Of a DNA stretch of 64,000 nt, positions 51,283 through 59,130 are shown piece by piece. Under the pieces are notes generated by a model that worked only from the letters and a program-made list of their open reading frames with translations, was not told the origin of the DNA and made no database searches. This DNA comes from Candidatus Saccharibacteria bacterium UBA1103 (GTDB lineage: Bacteria > Patescibacteriota > Saccharimonadia > Saccharimonadales > Saccharimonadaceae), in NCBI GenBank assembly GCA_002313515.1, contig DCBQ01000002.1, positions 1 through 64,000 of the forward strand, in the 5' to 3' direction. Position numbers and translations under genes: made by a program. The number at the start of each line of letters is the position of its first letter. Position 1 is the stretch's first letter.

Positions 51283-52323
51283 CTAATTCTGTGATTCTTT
51301 AACTTTAACCGCGTCGCGCACCTTCTGGTCGATTTCGGCTAGTTTATCCGGATTCTCCTTTAGCCACTTCTTGGCGTTTTCGCGGCCCTGGCCAATAGTC
51401 TCACCCTCGTATTTATAAAAGGCACCGGATTTTTGCACGATGTCGTGGCTGGTAGCCAGGTCTAGTGTGTCACCTTCGGTAGAAATGCCCTCGTTATACA
51501 TAATGTCGAATTCAGCTTGTCTAAACGGTGGAGCGATTTTATTTTTAACTACCTTAACGCGGACGCGGTTACCGATGACGTCATCGCCGGCCTTAATCTG
51601 ACCAATGCGACGAATGTCTAGGCGCTGCGAGGCATAGAACTTTAGGGCGTTACCACCGGTAGTAGTTTCGGGATTGCCAAACATCACGCCAATCTTCATG
51701 CGGATCTGGTTAATGAAGATGACAGTGGCCTTGCTCTTGTTAATAATACCGGTCAGCTTACGTAGAGCTTGGCTCATCAGGCGGGCTTGTAAACCTGGCA
51801 GAGAATCGCCCATATCGCCATCGATTTCAGCCTGTGGCACTAGGGCAGCCACGGAATCTAGAACGATAATGTCCACGGCGTTAGAACGCACCAGGGTCTC
51901 GACAATTTCTAGAGCTTGTTCACCGTTATCGGGCTGTGAAACTAGTAGATCCGAGGTGTTGACACCTAGGCGACCGGCGTACTGTGGGTCCAGGGCGTGC
52001 TCGGCGTCAATAAAGGCAGCCGTACCGCCGAGTTTTTGCACCTCGGCCACGGCGTGTAGAGCCAGGGTGGTCTTGCCGGATGACTCGGGGCCGTAAATTT
52101 CAATGATACGACCCTTTGGATAGCCGCCACCTAGCGCTAAATCTAGTGACAATGTGCCCGATGGAATGGTCTCGACGTTAATTTTATAGGCGTCGCCTAA
52201 CTTCATGATAGAGCCATCGCCAAACTGCTTACTAATCTGACTAACTGCTAGATCTAGCGCAGCACGCTTGCCCGCTTGATCGGACGATTTCTCGGCCATG
52301 GCCTTGGATTCTTTCTTTGCCAT
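51283..52323 (-). CDS. recA: Recombinase RecA
   Basis: A protein of 346 residues with Walker [31 protein letters not shown], the L1/L2 DNA-binding loops ([30 protein letters not shown]) and the usual C-terminal domain. It forms the recombination filament and pairs homologous DNA. AGGAGGGA ribosome site. Promoter TGATATAAT at 52361-52353 on the minus strand; no LexA-type box recognised. Confidence 0.98.
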   Translation of the reverse strand: MAKKESKAMAEKSSDQAGKRAALDLAVSQISKQFGDGSIMKLGDAYKINVETIPSGTLSLDLALGGGYPKGRIIEIYGPESSGKTTLALHAVAEVQKLGGTAAFIDAEHALDPQYAGRLGVNTSDLLVSQPDNGEQALEIVETLVRSNAVDIIVLDSVAALVPQAEIDGDMGDSLPGLQARLMSQALRKLTGIINKSKATVIFINQIRMKIGVMFGNPETTTGGNALKFYASQRLDIRRIGQIKAGDDVIGNRVRVKVVKNKIAPPFRQAEFDIMYNEGISTEGDTLDLATSHDIVQKSGAFYKYEGETIGQGRENAKKWLKENPDKLAEIDQKVRDAVKVKESQN

Positions 52324-52352
52324 CTTTAATCCCTCCTTAGTTACTTGCCTCT

Positions 52353-52383
52353 ATTATATCACGTGATGTGCTAAGATATAGAT
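52353..52383. promoter_or_regulatory. Divergent promoters of recA and tsaB
   Basis: recA: TGATATAAT on the minus strand (52361-52353). tsaB: TGCTAAGAT on the plus strand (52369-52377), 6 bases before its ATG. A 10-bp palindrome ATCACGTGAT (52358-52367) covers the recA TG element and lies between them. Confidence 0.55.
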
Positions 52384-52767
52384 ATGATTTTAGCGGTACG
52401 TAGCGATAAGCCCGAGGCAGAGATATATTTACTGGACAATAACGGCACGGTGGTGCGGCAGAAGATTTGGGATGCCGGACGGACGCTGGCTAAAAACTTG
52501 CTGGGCGAGCTAGACGAGCTGGTGAACGGCGATTTTGATCAGCTAACTGGGCTAATTGCCTATAAAGGGCCAGGTTCCTTTACGGGTCTGCGTATCGGCA
52601 TTACCACACAGAACGCCATTGCTTACGGCAAACAGCTACCGATTGTCGGTACTACGGGCGAGAACTGGTTAGTTGACGGTGTGCAGCGACTGCAGGATAA
52701 CCAGAATGACAAAATAGTCTTGCCGGATTATGGCGCTGCACCGCATATCACCAAGCCCAAGCATTAG
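52384..52767 (+). CDS. tsaB: Short TsaB-like protein (t6A synthesis)
   Basis: A protein of 127 residues with the TsaB/YeaZ core YKGPGSFTGLRIGITTQNAIAY and ILAVRSD at the start; the tail (LPDYGAAPHITKPKH) resembles the normal C-terminal end of longer TsaBs. Usual length is about 220, so the second ASKHA subdomain is mostly absent. TsaB pairs with TsaD to make t6A37, and TsaE is present at 34327. Leaderless promoter sets the start. It has an intact frame, so this is a shortened form rather than a broken gene. Confidence 0.8.
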   Translation: MILAVRSDKPEAEIYLLDNNGTVVRQKIWDAGRTLAKNLLGELDELVNGDFDQLTGLIAYKGPGSFTGLRIGITTQNAIAYGKQLPIVGTTGENWLVDGVQRLQDNQNDKIVLPDYGAAPHITKPKH

Positions 52768-52768
52768 G

Positions 52769-52777
52769 TGATATAAT
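52769..52777 (+). promoter_or_regulatory. Extended -10 promoter of rny
   Basis: TGATATAAT just after the tsaB stop; leader of about 90 bases before the ATG at 52874, with AAAGGA as ribosome site. Confidence 0.6.
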
Positions 52778-52873
52778 ATAGTCAGATTAGCAATAATCTA
52801 TTTAACTGATAACTAATTTTTGATAAACATTACCCCTTATTGACAGAATCTGAGGGTAGGGGAAAGGACAACT

Positions 52874-54361
52874 ATGATCGAGATTATCATAGCCGTACTA
52901 GCGCTACTGGCTGGTGCTGGCGCTGTTGTTGGCTATACTAAAATCCGGGCCAGTCGAGCCGAAACCAGCGCCGACCAAATCATTGCCGACGCACGAGCCA
53001 AGGCGAGTGATATTGTACTAAAGGCTAATCAATCGGCCAAGAAAGAGGCTGATGAGATCCGTCGCGACGCTAAGCGCCAAGAAGAGAAGGTGGCCGAGCG
53101 CGAGCATTCTATGTTGAAGAAACTAGACGAGCTGGACCAGCGTTCAGAAAAGATGCGTCAGGATGAACAGGAAATTAATGATATTAAGGATGAGGTTCGC
53201 AAAATCCGCGAGCAGGCCAAGAAAAAGCTAGAAAAAGTGGCGGGCTTGAGCCGCAAAGAGGCGGCTGATCGGGTGATGAAGCTAGCTGAGAAGGAAACTA
53301 AGGACGATTTAATGGGCTATATCACTAAGGCGCAGCGCGACGCTGAGAGTGAGGTGGAGCAGAAGGCGGAGATGCTGCTGGTAACCACCATGGAGCGCAT
53401 GGCCTCGGACGTAACGGCTGAGCGCACCGTTACGGCGGTAGAGCTGCCGGATGACGACATGAAGGGGCGCATTATTGGCAAGGAAGGCCGTAATATTCAG
53501 GCCCTGCAGCGCGCGACCGGGGTGGATGTCCTAGTGGACGATACCCCTGGTATGATTGTGCTAAGTAGCTTTGATCCGGTGCGGCGTCAGGTGGCGCGGC
53601 TGAGTGTAGAGATGCTAATGAAGGATGGTCGCATTCATCCTGCTCGTATTGAGGAGGTGGTCGAAAAGGCGCGCAAACAAATTGATCGCGAGGTGGTGCG
53701 GGCCGGTGAAGATGCGGCACGCGAGTGTGGCGTGGTAGGTATCCCACCGGAAATAATTCACTTGCTAGGCGAACTAAAATTCCGCACTAGTTACGGTCAG
53801 AACGTGCTGAAACATTCCACAGAGATGGCCCAGATGGCCGGCATGATTGCTGAAGAGGTCGGGGCCGATGTGCGGATTACCAAGACCGCAACCCTGCTGC
53901 ATGATATGGGTAAAGCGGTGACTCATCGCATTGAGGGTAAGCACCACCACATTGGGGCGGAACTGGCGCGCAAATATGGCATGGACGAGCGGATTGCCCA
54001 TGCTATCGAGGCACACCATGACGACATCGAGGCTACCACACCTGAGGCGGTGATTGTGCGGGTTTGTGATGCTCTGTCGGCTGCCCGGCCCGGTGCCCGC
54101 AACATAAGCGCCGAGAATTTCGCCACTCGTATGAAGGAACTAGAAAATATTGCTACTAGCTTTGACGGTATCGACAAAGCCTATGCTATCTCGGCTGGTC
54201 GCGAGGTACGGGTAATTGTTCACCCCGAGAAGATTGACGATCTATCAGCTATCAAGCTAGCCCGTGATATCGCCAACAAGATCGAGTCAACCATGCAGTA
54301 CCCCGGCACCATCAAGGTCAATGTCATCCGTGAAACCCGTGCCATTGAGTATGCGAAGTAA
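52874..54361 (+). CDS. rny: Ribonuclease Y
   Basis: A protein of 495 residues: N-terminal membrane helix (IIIAVLALLAGAGAVVGY), a long coiled coil (about 30-175, rich in Lys/Glu/Ala), KH domain (KGRIIGKEGRNIQALQRATG), and HD domain (VLKHSTEMAQMAGMIA, LLHDMGKAVTH with the HD metal ligands). It is the membrane-bound endonuclease that starts mRNA decay; PNPase at 44748 would finish it. AAAGGA site; long leader. Confidence 0.97.
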   Translation: MIEIIIAVLALLAGAGAVVGYTKIRASRAETSADQIIADARAKASDIVLKANQSAKKEADEIRRDAKRQEEKVAEREHSMLKKLDELDQRSEKMRQDEQEINDIKDEVRKIREQAKKKLEKVAGLSRKEAADRVMKLAEKETKDDLMGYITKAQRDAESEVEQKAEMLLVTTMERMASDVTAERTVTAVELPDDDMKGRIIGKEGRNIQALQRATGVDVLVDDTPGMIVLSSFDPVRRQVARLSVEMLMKDGRIHPARIEEVVEKARKQIDREVVRAGEDAARECGVVGIPPEIIHLLGELKFRTSYGQNVLKHSTEMAQMAGMIAEEVGADVRITKTATLLHDMGKAVTHRIEGKHHHIGAELARKYGMDERIAHAIEAHHDDIEATTPEAVIVRVCDALSAARPGARNISAENFATRMKELENIATSFDGIDKAYAISAGREVRVIVHPEKIDDLSAIKLARDIANKIESTMQYPGTIKVNVIRETRAIEYAK

Positions 54362-54403
54362 CAAACGATTATTACCTCCGATGGGGAGGCTTACTGCTAT
54401 CAG

Positions 54404-54412
54404 TGATATAAT
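54404..54412 (+). promoter_or_regulatory. Extended -10, leaderless promoter of metG
   Basis: TGATATAAT; the ATG at 54419 follows after 6 bases, whereas an in-frame ATG at 54413 touches the box. Confidence 0.6.
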
Positions 54413-54418
54413 ATGACT

Positions 54419-55942
54419 ATGACGAAATTCTATATCACGACGGCAATCCCGTATGCCAACGCGGCACCGCACATTGGTACGGCGATGGATTATATTTATG
54501 GCGACACTATTCTGCGCTATCACCTGGGGCGTGGTGAGGACGCTAAAATGTCAATTGGCACCGACGAGCACGGAACCAAGGTGGAGCAGAAGGCCAAGGC
54601 AAATGGTCAGACACCACAGCAATTCGTGGACAATCTGCAACCAGAATTTCAAAAGATGCGTGGGGCGTTGAACCTGGCCTTTGGCGTGCCGATCGAGCAG
54701 ATTGCGCAGCCGCTAGCTAACCAAGATTTAGCAAAGCAAAACATCATCAACGTCCGCACCTCTGATCTGACCCACTGTGCACGGGTTCAACAGATTTGGA
54801 AGAAGTTGGACGAAGCCGGCGTGATCTACAAGAATAAGTATGAGGGCTGGTACTGTAGTGGTTGTGAAGCCTTTGTGACTGAGACTGAGGCGCGTGACAA
54901 CGACTATGTTTGTCCTGATCACAAGAAGCCATATGAGAAGCTAAGCGAGGAGAATTATTACCTAAAAGTTTCCAAGTTCACTGACCAGATTCGTGAATTT
55001 ATTAAATCGGCGGTAGCGCCAAGCTTTCGCGGCAAGGAACTGCTGGAGCTGATTAAGGACGGGGCCAAGGACGTCTCGATTTCGCGACCAAAGTCTAAGT
55101 TGACCTGGGGCGTGCCAGTGCCAGGTGACGAGTCACAGGTGATGTACGTGTGGATTGACGCCCTATCAAACTACATTACGGCGCTAGGTTATCCCGATAA
55201 TTACCAGGGCTACTGGCCGGCCGATGTGGAGGTAGTGGGGAAGGATATCATTCGTTTCCACGCTATTATTTGGCCAGCGATGTTATTGGCACTAGGACTA
55301 GAGTTACCGAAGCGCCTATTGGTACACGGTTTTATCGGCGTAAATGGTGAGAAGATGAGTAAGAGTCTGGGCAACGTGGTTAGCCCGCTGGCCGTGATTG
55401 ATAAATATGGCGTAGACGCCTTCCGCTATTATTTCTTGCGGCACATTCCGACTTGGGAGGACGGCGACTTTACCTGGGAAAAGTTCCGTTTGGCCTACAA
55501 CGGCGAATTGGCAAACGATCTAGGTAACCTGGTTAACCGTGTAGCAGCCATGATGCGCAAATACCTGGACGGTGATTTGTCAAAGCTAACCGCGACTGAC
55601 GAATTAAAGGATGCAACTGAAACCGCAGATAACGGCTACCGAGTTAGTATGGATGCTCTGAACCTGGCGGCGGCACTGGATAGCGTGATGACCTATGTGC
55701 ATGGGCTGAATCAGTACATCGAGCAGACGGCGCCGTGGAAGGTGGCGAAAAATGACGAGCCGGAGCGCACTGATCGCTTAATCGAGATCTTCTCAACCTT
55801 AGTCAACGACTTGAATCGAGTAAGTCGCTATCTGGCGCCATTTATTCCGGATACGGCCGAGAAGATACAGAATGTATTTGGCGGCCAGGCAGTGCCATCG
55901 GAAACGCCGGTGCTATTTCCGCGATTAGAGAATAAGGAGTAA
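54419..55942 (+). CDS. metG: Methionyl-tRNA synthetase
   Basis: A protein of 507 residues: class I HIGH-type motif AAPHIGTAMDY, zinc-site cysteines in YCSGCEAF and VCPDH, connective peptide, and KMSKSLGNVV. C-terminal helical anticodon domain (DLGNLVNRVAAMMRKYL). No C-terminal dimerisation (tRNA-binding EMAP) domain, which fits the short form. Followed 4 bases later by tatD, a common pair. Confidence 0.96.
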   Translation: MTKFYITTAIPYANAAPHIGTAMDYIYGDTILRYHLGRGEDAKMSIGTDEHGTKVEQKAKANGQTPQQFVDNLQPEFQKMRGALNLAFGVPIEQIAQPLANQDLAKQNIINVRTSDLTHCARVQQIWKKLDEAGVIYKNKYEGWYCSGCEAFVTETEARDNDYVCPDHKKPYEKLSEENYYLKVSKFTDQIREFIKSAVAPSFRGKELLELIKDGAKDVSISRPKSKLTWGVPVPGDESQVMYVWIDALSNYITALGYPDNYQGYWPADVEVVGKDIIRFHAIIWPAMLLALGLELPKRLLVHGFIGVNGEKMSKSLGNVVSPLAVIDKYGVDAFRYYFLRHIPTWEDGDFTWEKFRLAYNGELANDLGNLVNRVAAMMRKYLDGDLSKLTATDELKDATETADNGYRVSMDALNLAAALDSVMTYVHGLNQYIEQTAPWKVAKNDEPERTDRLIEIFSTLVNDLNRVSRYLAPFIPDTAEKIQNVFGGQAVPSETPVLFPRLENKE

Positions 55943-55946
55943 GCAG

Positions 55947-56747
55947 GTGCTAGTTGATAGCCATTGCCATATTCACGGGGCGGATTATGCGGTGCTGGCG
56001 GATGAAGTACTAGCCAACGCAGCTGCTGCTGGGGTAAACAAAATTGTTACCATGTCGGGCGAGATGACCGACCTCGACCTGGCTCTGAACTACGTGCGTG
56101 AAAACAACCCGCTACGAGATAATGTTGATTTGTATGCCTTCCTAGGTGTGCATCCGCATGAGGCGGCGCAGCTACCAAAGGATTTTGAGCAAATTATTAA
56201 GGCGAAAATCCAAGCTAATCATGACGTCGTGAAGGGTGTGGGCGAAATTGGCCTAGACTATTTCTATGACTTTGCCGACCATGATCTACAGATTGCAGTG
56301 CTGGAACGGCAGCTGCAGCTGGCGGTGGATTTGAATCTGCCAGTTTCCATGCATATTCGTTCGGGAAAGGGCGGTGATGCCTTTGCTGATCTAATTCCGC
56401 TACTAGACAATTTTGGTGGCAAGGTTCGCGGTGCAGTGCATAGCTTTACCGATACGACCGCTAATTTAGAGGAAGTATTAGAGCGTGGTCTGTATGTCGG
56501 AGTGAACGGTATTGTTTCTTTCAATAAGGATCCGGAGCTAGATCGTGCCTACCGGGCGATGCCACTGGAGCGGATTATCCTGGAAACCGACGCACCGTGG
56601 CTGGCACCCAAACCTTACCGAGGACAGTCAAACCAACCGTCGCATATTCGTGAAATTGCCGAATTCTTGGCGGTCATGAAGGGAGTGACATTTGAAACAG
56701 TGGCCCAGCAAACGACTGAAAATGTAACGAAACTGTATCAAATCTAG
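55947..56747 (+). CDS. tatD: TatD-family metal-dependent hydrolase
   Basis: A protein of 266 residues beginning with GTG at 55947 after AAGGAG. Metal ligands are visible: DSHCHIH, VGEIGLDYF, PVSMHIRSG, GAVHSFT, LETDAPWLAPKP. TatD enzymes are 3'-5' exonucleases or deoxyribonucleases that act on DNA in repair and turnover. metG-tatD order is typical. Confidence 0.93.
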   Translation: MLVDSHCHIHGADYAVLADEVLANAAAAGVNKIVTMSGEMTDLDLALNYVRENNPLRDNVDLYAFLGVHPHEAAQLPKDFEQIIKAKIQANHDVVKGVGEIGLDYFYDFADHDLQIAVLERQLQLAVDLNLPVSMHIRSGKGGDAFADLIPLLDNFGGKVRGAVHSFTDTTANLEEVLERGLYVGVNGIVSFNKDPELDRAYRAMPLERIILETDAPWLAPKPYRGQSNQPSHIREIAEFLAVMKGVTFETVAQQTTENVTKLYQI

Positions 56748-56810
56748 CTATCCATTAGCGTTAACCTGTGCTAAGCTAGATATCAGGAATAGGACTTAGA
56801 ATACAAACAA

Positions 56811-58070
56811 ATGTACGATAGCAAGAATCCATTTCAGGACGAGCAACATACAACTAGGACCTACTCGCCGCAGCGTGATGACTATCATTATGTAGCGTCG
56901 ACTAGGTCGGGTGGTTCGCAAAAGACTAGCTGGCTAGCGGTGTGCTTAGTGACACTTCTGATTATTGTGTTAGCTGGTACATGTTCGTTTATTGCTATAG
57001 ATTACGGCACGCGAAAGAGTTTGGCTGCTGACTGTACCGAGATGAGCGACGATGTTCGGTTAATGCAGTCTAGATTGCGACAGCTGATGTCTGATCAAAA
57101 GAGCGTAATCAGCTTGACAGAGGACCAAGTGCAAGACAAGACGACGATCCAGAAGTTAAGTGATAAGCTTAAAGACGCCAAGCAATTGCTGAGGGCTGAT
57201 GAGGCAAGCTGTGACATGGATCAATCAGCTAAAACTCTAGCAAAAGCCAAAGACGACGTTACTACGACCTACGATAAGTTGGATAGCGTTTACGAGAATT
57301 TGGATAAGGCGCTACAGGAAGCAAAGGCGTCCTACGAAGCCAAGGAGCTATCTGATGCAAAAGAGGCTTTAGAGTCAACACTTGATTCAGCTAAAGCTGT
57401 GGTGGATAAGTTGCAGTCCAGTGGCAATTCTAGCCTAGCCAGCCAGTTCAATGCAGTGATTAATCAGGCGCAGCAACTGCAGGATAGTGATAATACTAGC
57501 CAAATTAAGTTGGTACGCAATAGCCTGGAAGAGGCTATTGATCGGGTAAGTGATTCGCTCTCTTCTACTGCGGCAGAGGTTAACAAGATTGAGGATAATA
57601 TTAAGGCTATATCGAACAAGCTTGGTGCTGATGGCACTTATAAAGATTCGGCAACGCAAATTATCCAAGCGGCCGGGTTAACTGAAGTATGGGGTCTTAA
57701 TAACATGCAAGGGGCATGCAATATAACGTCTGCACAAGCGCAGTCTTGGGTTGGTGCATTCTGCACTGCCACACCCAATAAGGTCTATATTAGCGATCAA
57801 CGACCAGCCGAAGAATACCGAGATGTATACTTTGCGGATGCTATGCGACATGAAGTTGCTCACTATCTGATCAATCGTCGCTGTGGCACTACGTCGCCGC
57901 TAGTAATTACTAGGTCGGGCGTTGATACAGAGGCGGTTACTAGTGCTTATGCAGTATTATACCTAGGCGCCAATGACCGCACACTAAATCGCGCCAATGA
58001 TACGCGTTACCATATGACAAACTCGGCTTACTCGGCAGCAGCCAAGATTCATTCCGGTCAGTGCCGATAG
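56811..58070 (+). CDS. Membrane-anchored protein with coiled coil and HExxH metallopeptidase-like domain
   Basis: A protein of 419 residues: basic cytoplasmic head, one helix (WLAVCLVTLLIIVLAGTCSF, about 43-65), a long helical or coiled-coil stalk (about 75-290, rich in Asp/Lys/Ser/Leu), and a C-terminal domain (about 290-419) with five to six cysteines and RHEVAHYLINRRC (H347, E348, H351), then DTEAVTSAYA, where a Glu could be a third ligand as in gluzincins. A zinc peptidase held outside the cell is inferred. TAGAAT lies 8 bases before the ATG. Confidence 0.7.
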   Translation: MYDSKNPFQDEQHTTRTYSPQRDDYHYVASTRSGGSQKTSWLAVCLVTLLIIVLAGTCSFIAIDYGTRKSLAADCTEMSDDVRLMQSRLRQLMSDQKSVISLTEDQVQDKTTIQKLSDKLKDAKQLLRADEASCDMDQSAKTLAKAKDDVTTTYDKLDSVYENLDKALQEAKASYEAKELSDAKEALESTLDSAKAVVDKLQSSGNSSLASQFNAVINQAQQLQDSDNTSQIKLVRNSLEEAIDRVSDSLSSTAAEVNKIEDNIKAISNKLGADGTYKDSATQIIQAAGLTEVWGLNNMQGACNITSAQAQSWVGAFCTATPNKVYISDQRPAEEYRDVYFADAMRHEVAHYLINRRCGTTSPLVITRSGVDTEAVTSAYAVLYLGANDRTLNRANDTRYHMTNSAYSAAAKIHSGQCR

Positions 58071-58072
58071 TG

Positions 58073-58081
58073 TGGTAAAAT
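58073..58081 (+). promoter_or_regulatory. Extended -10, leaderless promoter
   Basis: TGGTAAAAT, 6 bases before the ATG at 58088 and directly behind the previous stop codon. Confidence 0.6.
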
Positions 58082-58087
58082 AAGGTT

Positions 58088-59071
58088 ATGTTTAATTCAG
58101 GGCGGGCAAATACGATTTTTGTGCAGATCGCATCTTATCGCGATCCTGAGCTATATCCAACTATTGTATCGTGTTTAATGAATGCAGCACATCCAGAAAA
58201 TATTTCATTCGGCATTATGCATCAATACGACGACAAGACTCTGCACATGCTAGATCAATTTCGCGGTCAGGGTGGCTTTGGCCTAACGGAAGTGCATTGG
58301 TCTGCGGCGCGGGGCCTAGGTGTTGCGCGTAATATTAGTGAAACATTCTATCGAGGTGAAGAGTTTTCGTTGCAGGTGGACTCGCATATGTATTTTGATA
58401 AAAATTGGGACACATCACTAATTGAGCAGTGGCGCAGTTGTCATAATCCTAGGGCAGTATTGTCGGTCTATCCGTCGAACTATAGCTATGATGATCAAGG
58501 AAGGGTAAAATTATCAAAAACCGACAATATTGCTCAAATGTATGTAGGAGAATTCTTCAATAAGGACATTCCAGTGTTTAGAGCAAGGGAGCTTAAACGC
58601 AACGCGGAAGACCAGCGACGTCTGCGCCGCTCAGCTTTTGTTTGTGGTGGTTTTGTGTTCGCTAGCGGTTCGATTATAAAACTGCCTTATATCAAGGATA
58701 TTTGCTTTATGGGTGATGAGATTGTGCGCTCAGTACAGCTGTATACACACGGCTATGATTTTTATGTGCCACGAGACTTGCCGATTTATCACATGTACGG
58801 ACGCAAGAATACACCCAAATATTGGGACGATATGCGTACTACTCCGTGGCTACAGAAGATTTATACGAATATGACTGACTTAAGCTACCGAACTATACGT
58901 AATATCCTGCAAGGTCGAGATAGGCGCTTTATCGGACGTAAACGTACTCTTAGGGAATATGAGGCCTATGCTGGCGTAGACTTTAAAAAGCTAATTATTA
59001 GTGACCAGCAAAAGCAAAAAACTGAGCCGCCATATGAAACCAAGCTGGATTGGTCTGATGGTAGGGTTTAG
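58088..59071 (+). CDS. GT60-like (GlcNAc-type) glycosyltransferase
   Basis: A protein of 327 residues that opens with TIFVQIASYRDPELYPTIVSC, then HWSAARGLGVARN and LQVDSHMYFDKNWD with a D98-S-H100 metal motif, and later GDEIVRSVQLYTHGYDF and HMYGRKN. This set is typical of the GlcNAc transferase family (GT60, Skp1-type polypeptide O-GlcNAc transferases and bacterial relatives). No membrane helix, so it acts in the cytoplasm. The acceptor may be one of the Ser/Thr-rich surface proteins next to it; that is an inference. Confidence 0.82.
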   Translation: MFNSGRANTIFVQIASYRDPELYPTIVSCLMNAAHPENISFGIMHQYDDKTLHMLDQFRGQGGFGLTEVHWSAARGLGVARNISETFYRGEEFSLQVDSHMYFDKNWDTSLIEQWRSCHNPRAVLSVYPSNYSYDDQGRVKLSKTDNIAQMYVGEFFNKDIPVFRARELKRNAEDQRRLRRSAFVCGGFVFASGSIIKLPYIKDICFMGDEIVRSVQLYTHGYDFYVPRDLPIYHMYGRKNTPKYWDDMRTTPWLQKIYTNMTDLSYRTIRNILQGRDRRFIGRKRTLREYEAYAGVDFKKLIISDQQKQKTEPPYETKLDWSDGRV

Positions 59072-59130
59072 ATTGATGAGGTATAAACTATATGTTAATA
59101 TAGAATCAGATAACAGAGGAGTGATTTGCT

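Noticed and set aside
52384..52767. tsaB as a pseudogene
   Set aside because: The frame is intact, a normal promoter is present, and the C-terminal tail resembles the true end of TsaB, so an evolved short form is more likely.
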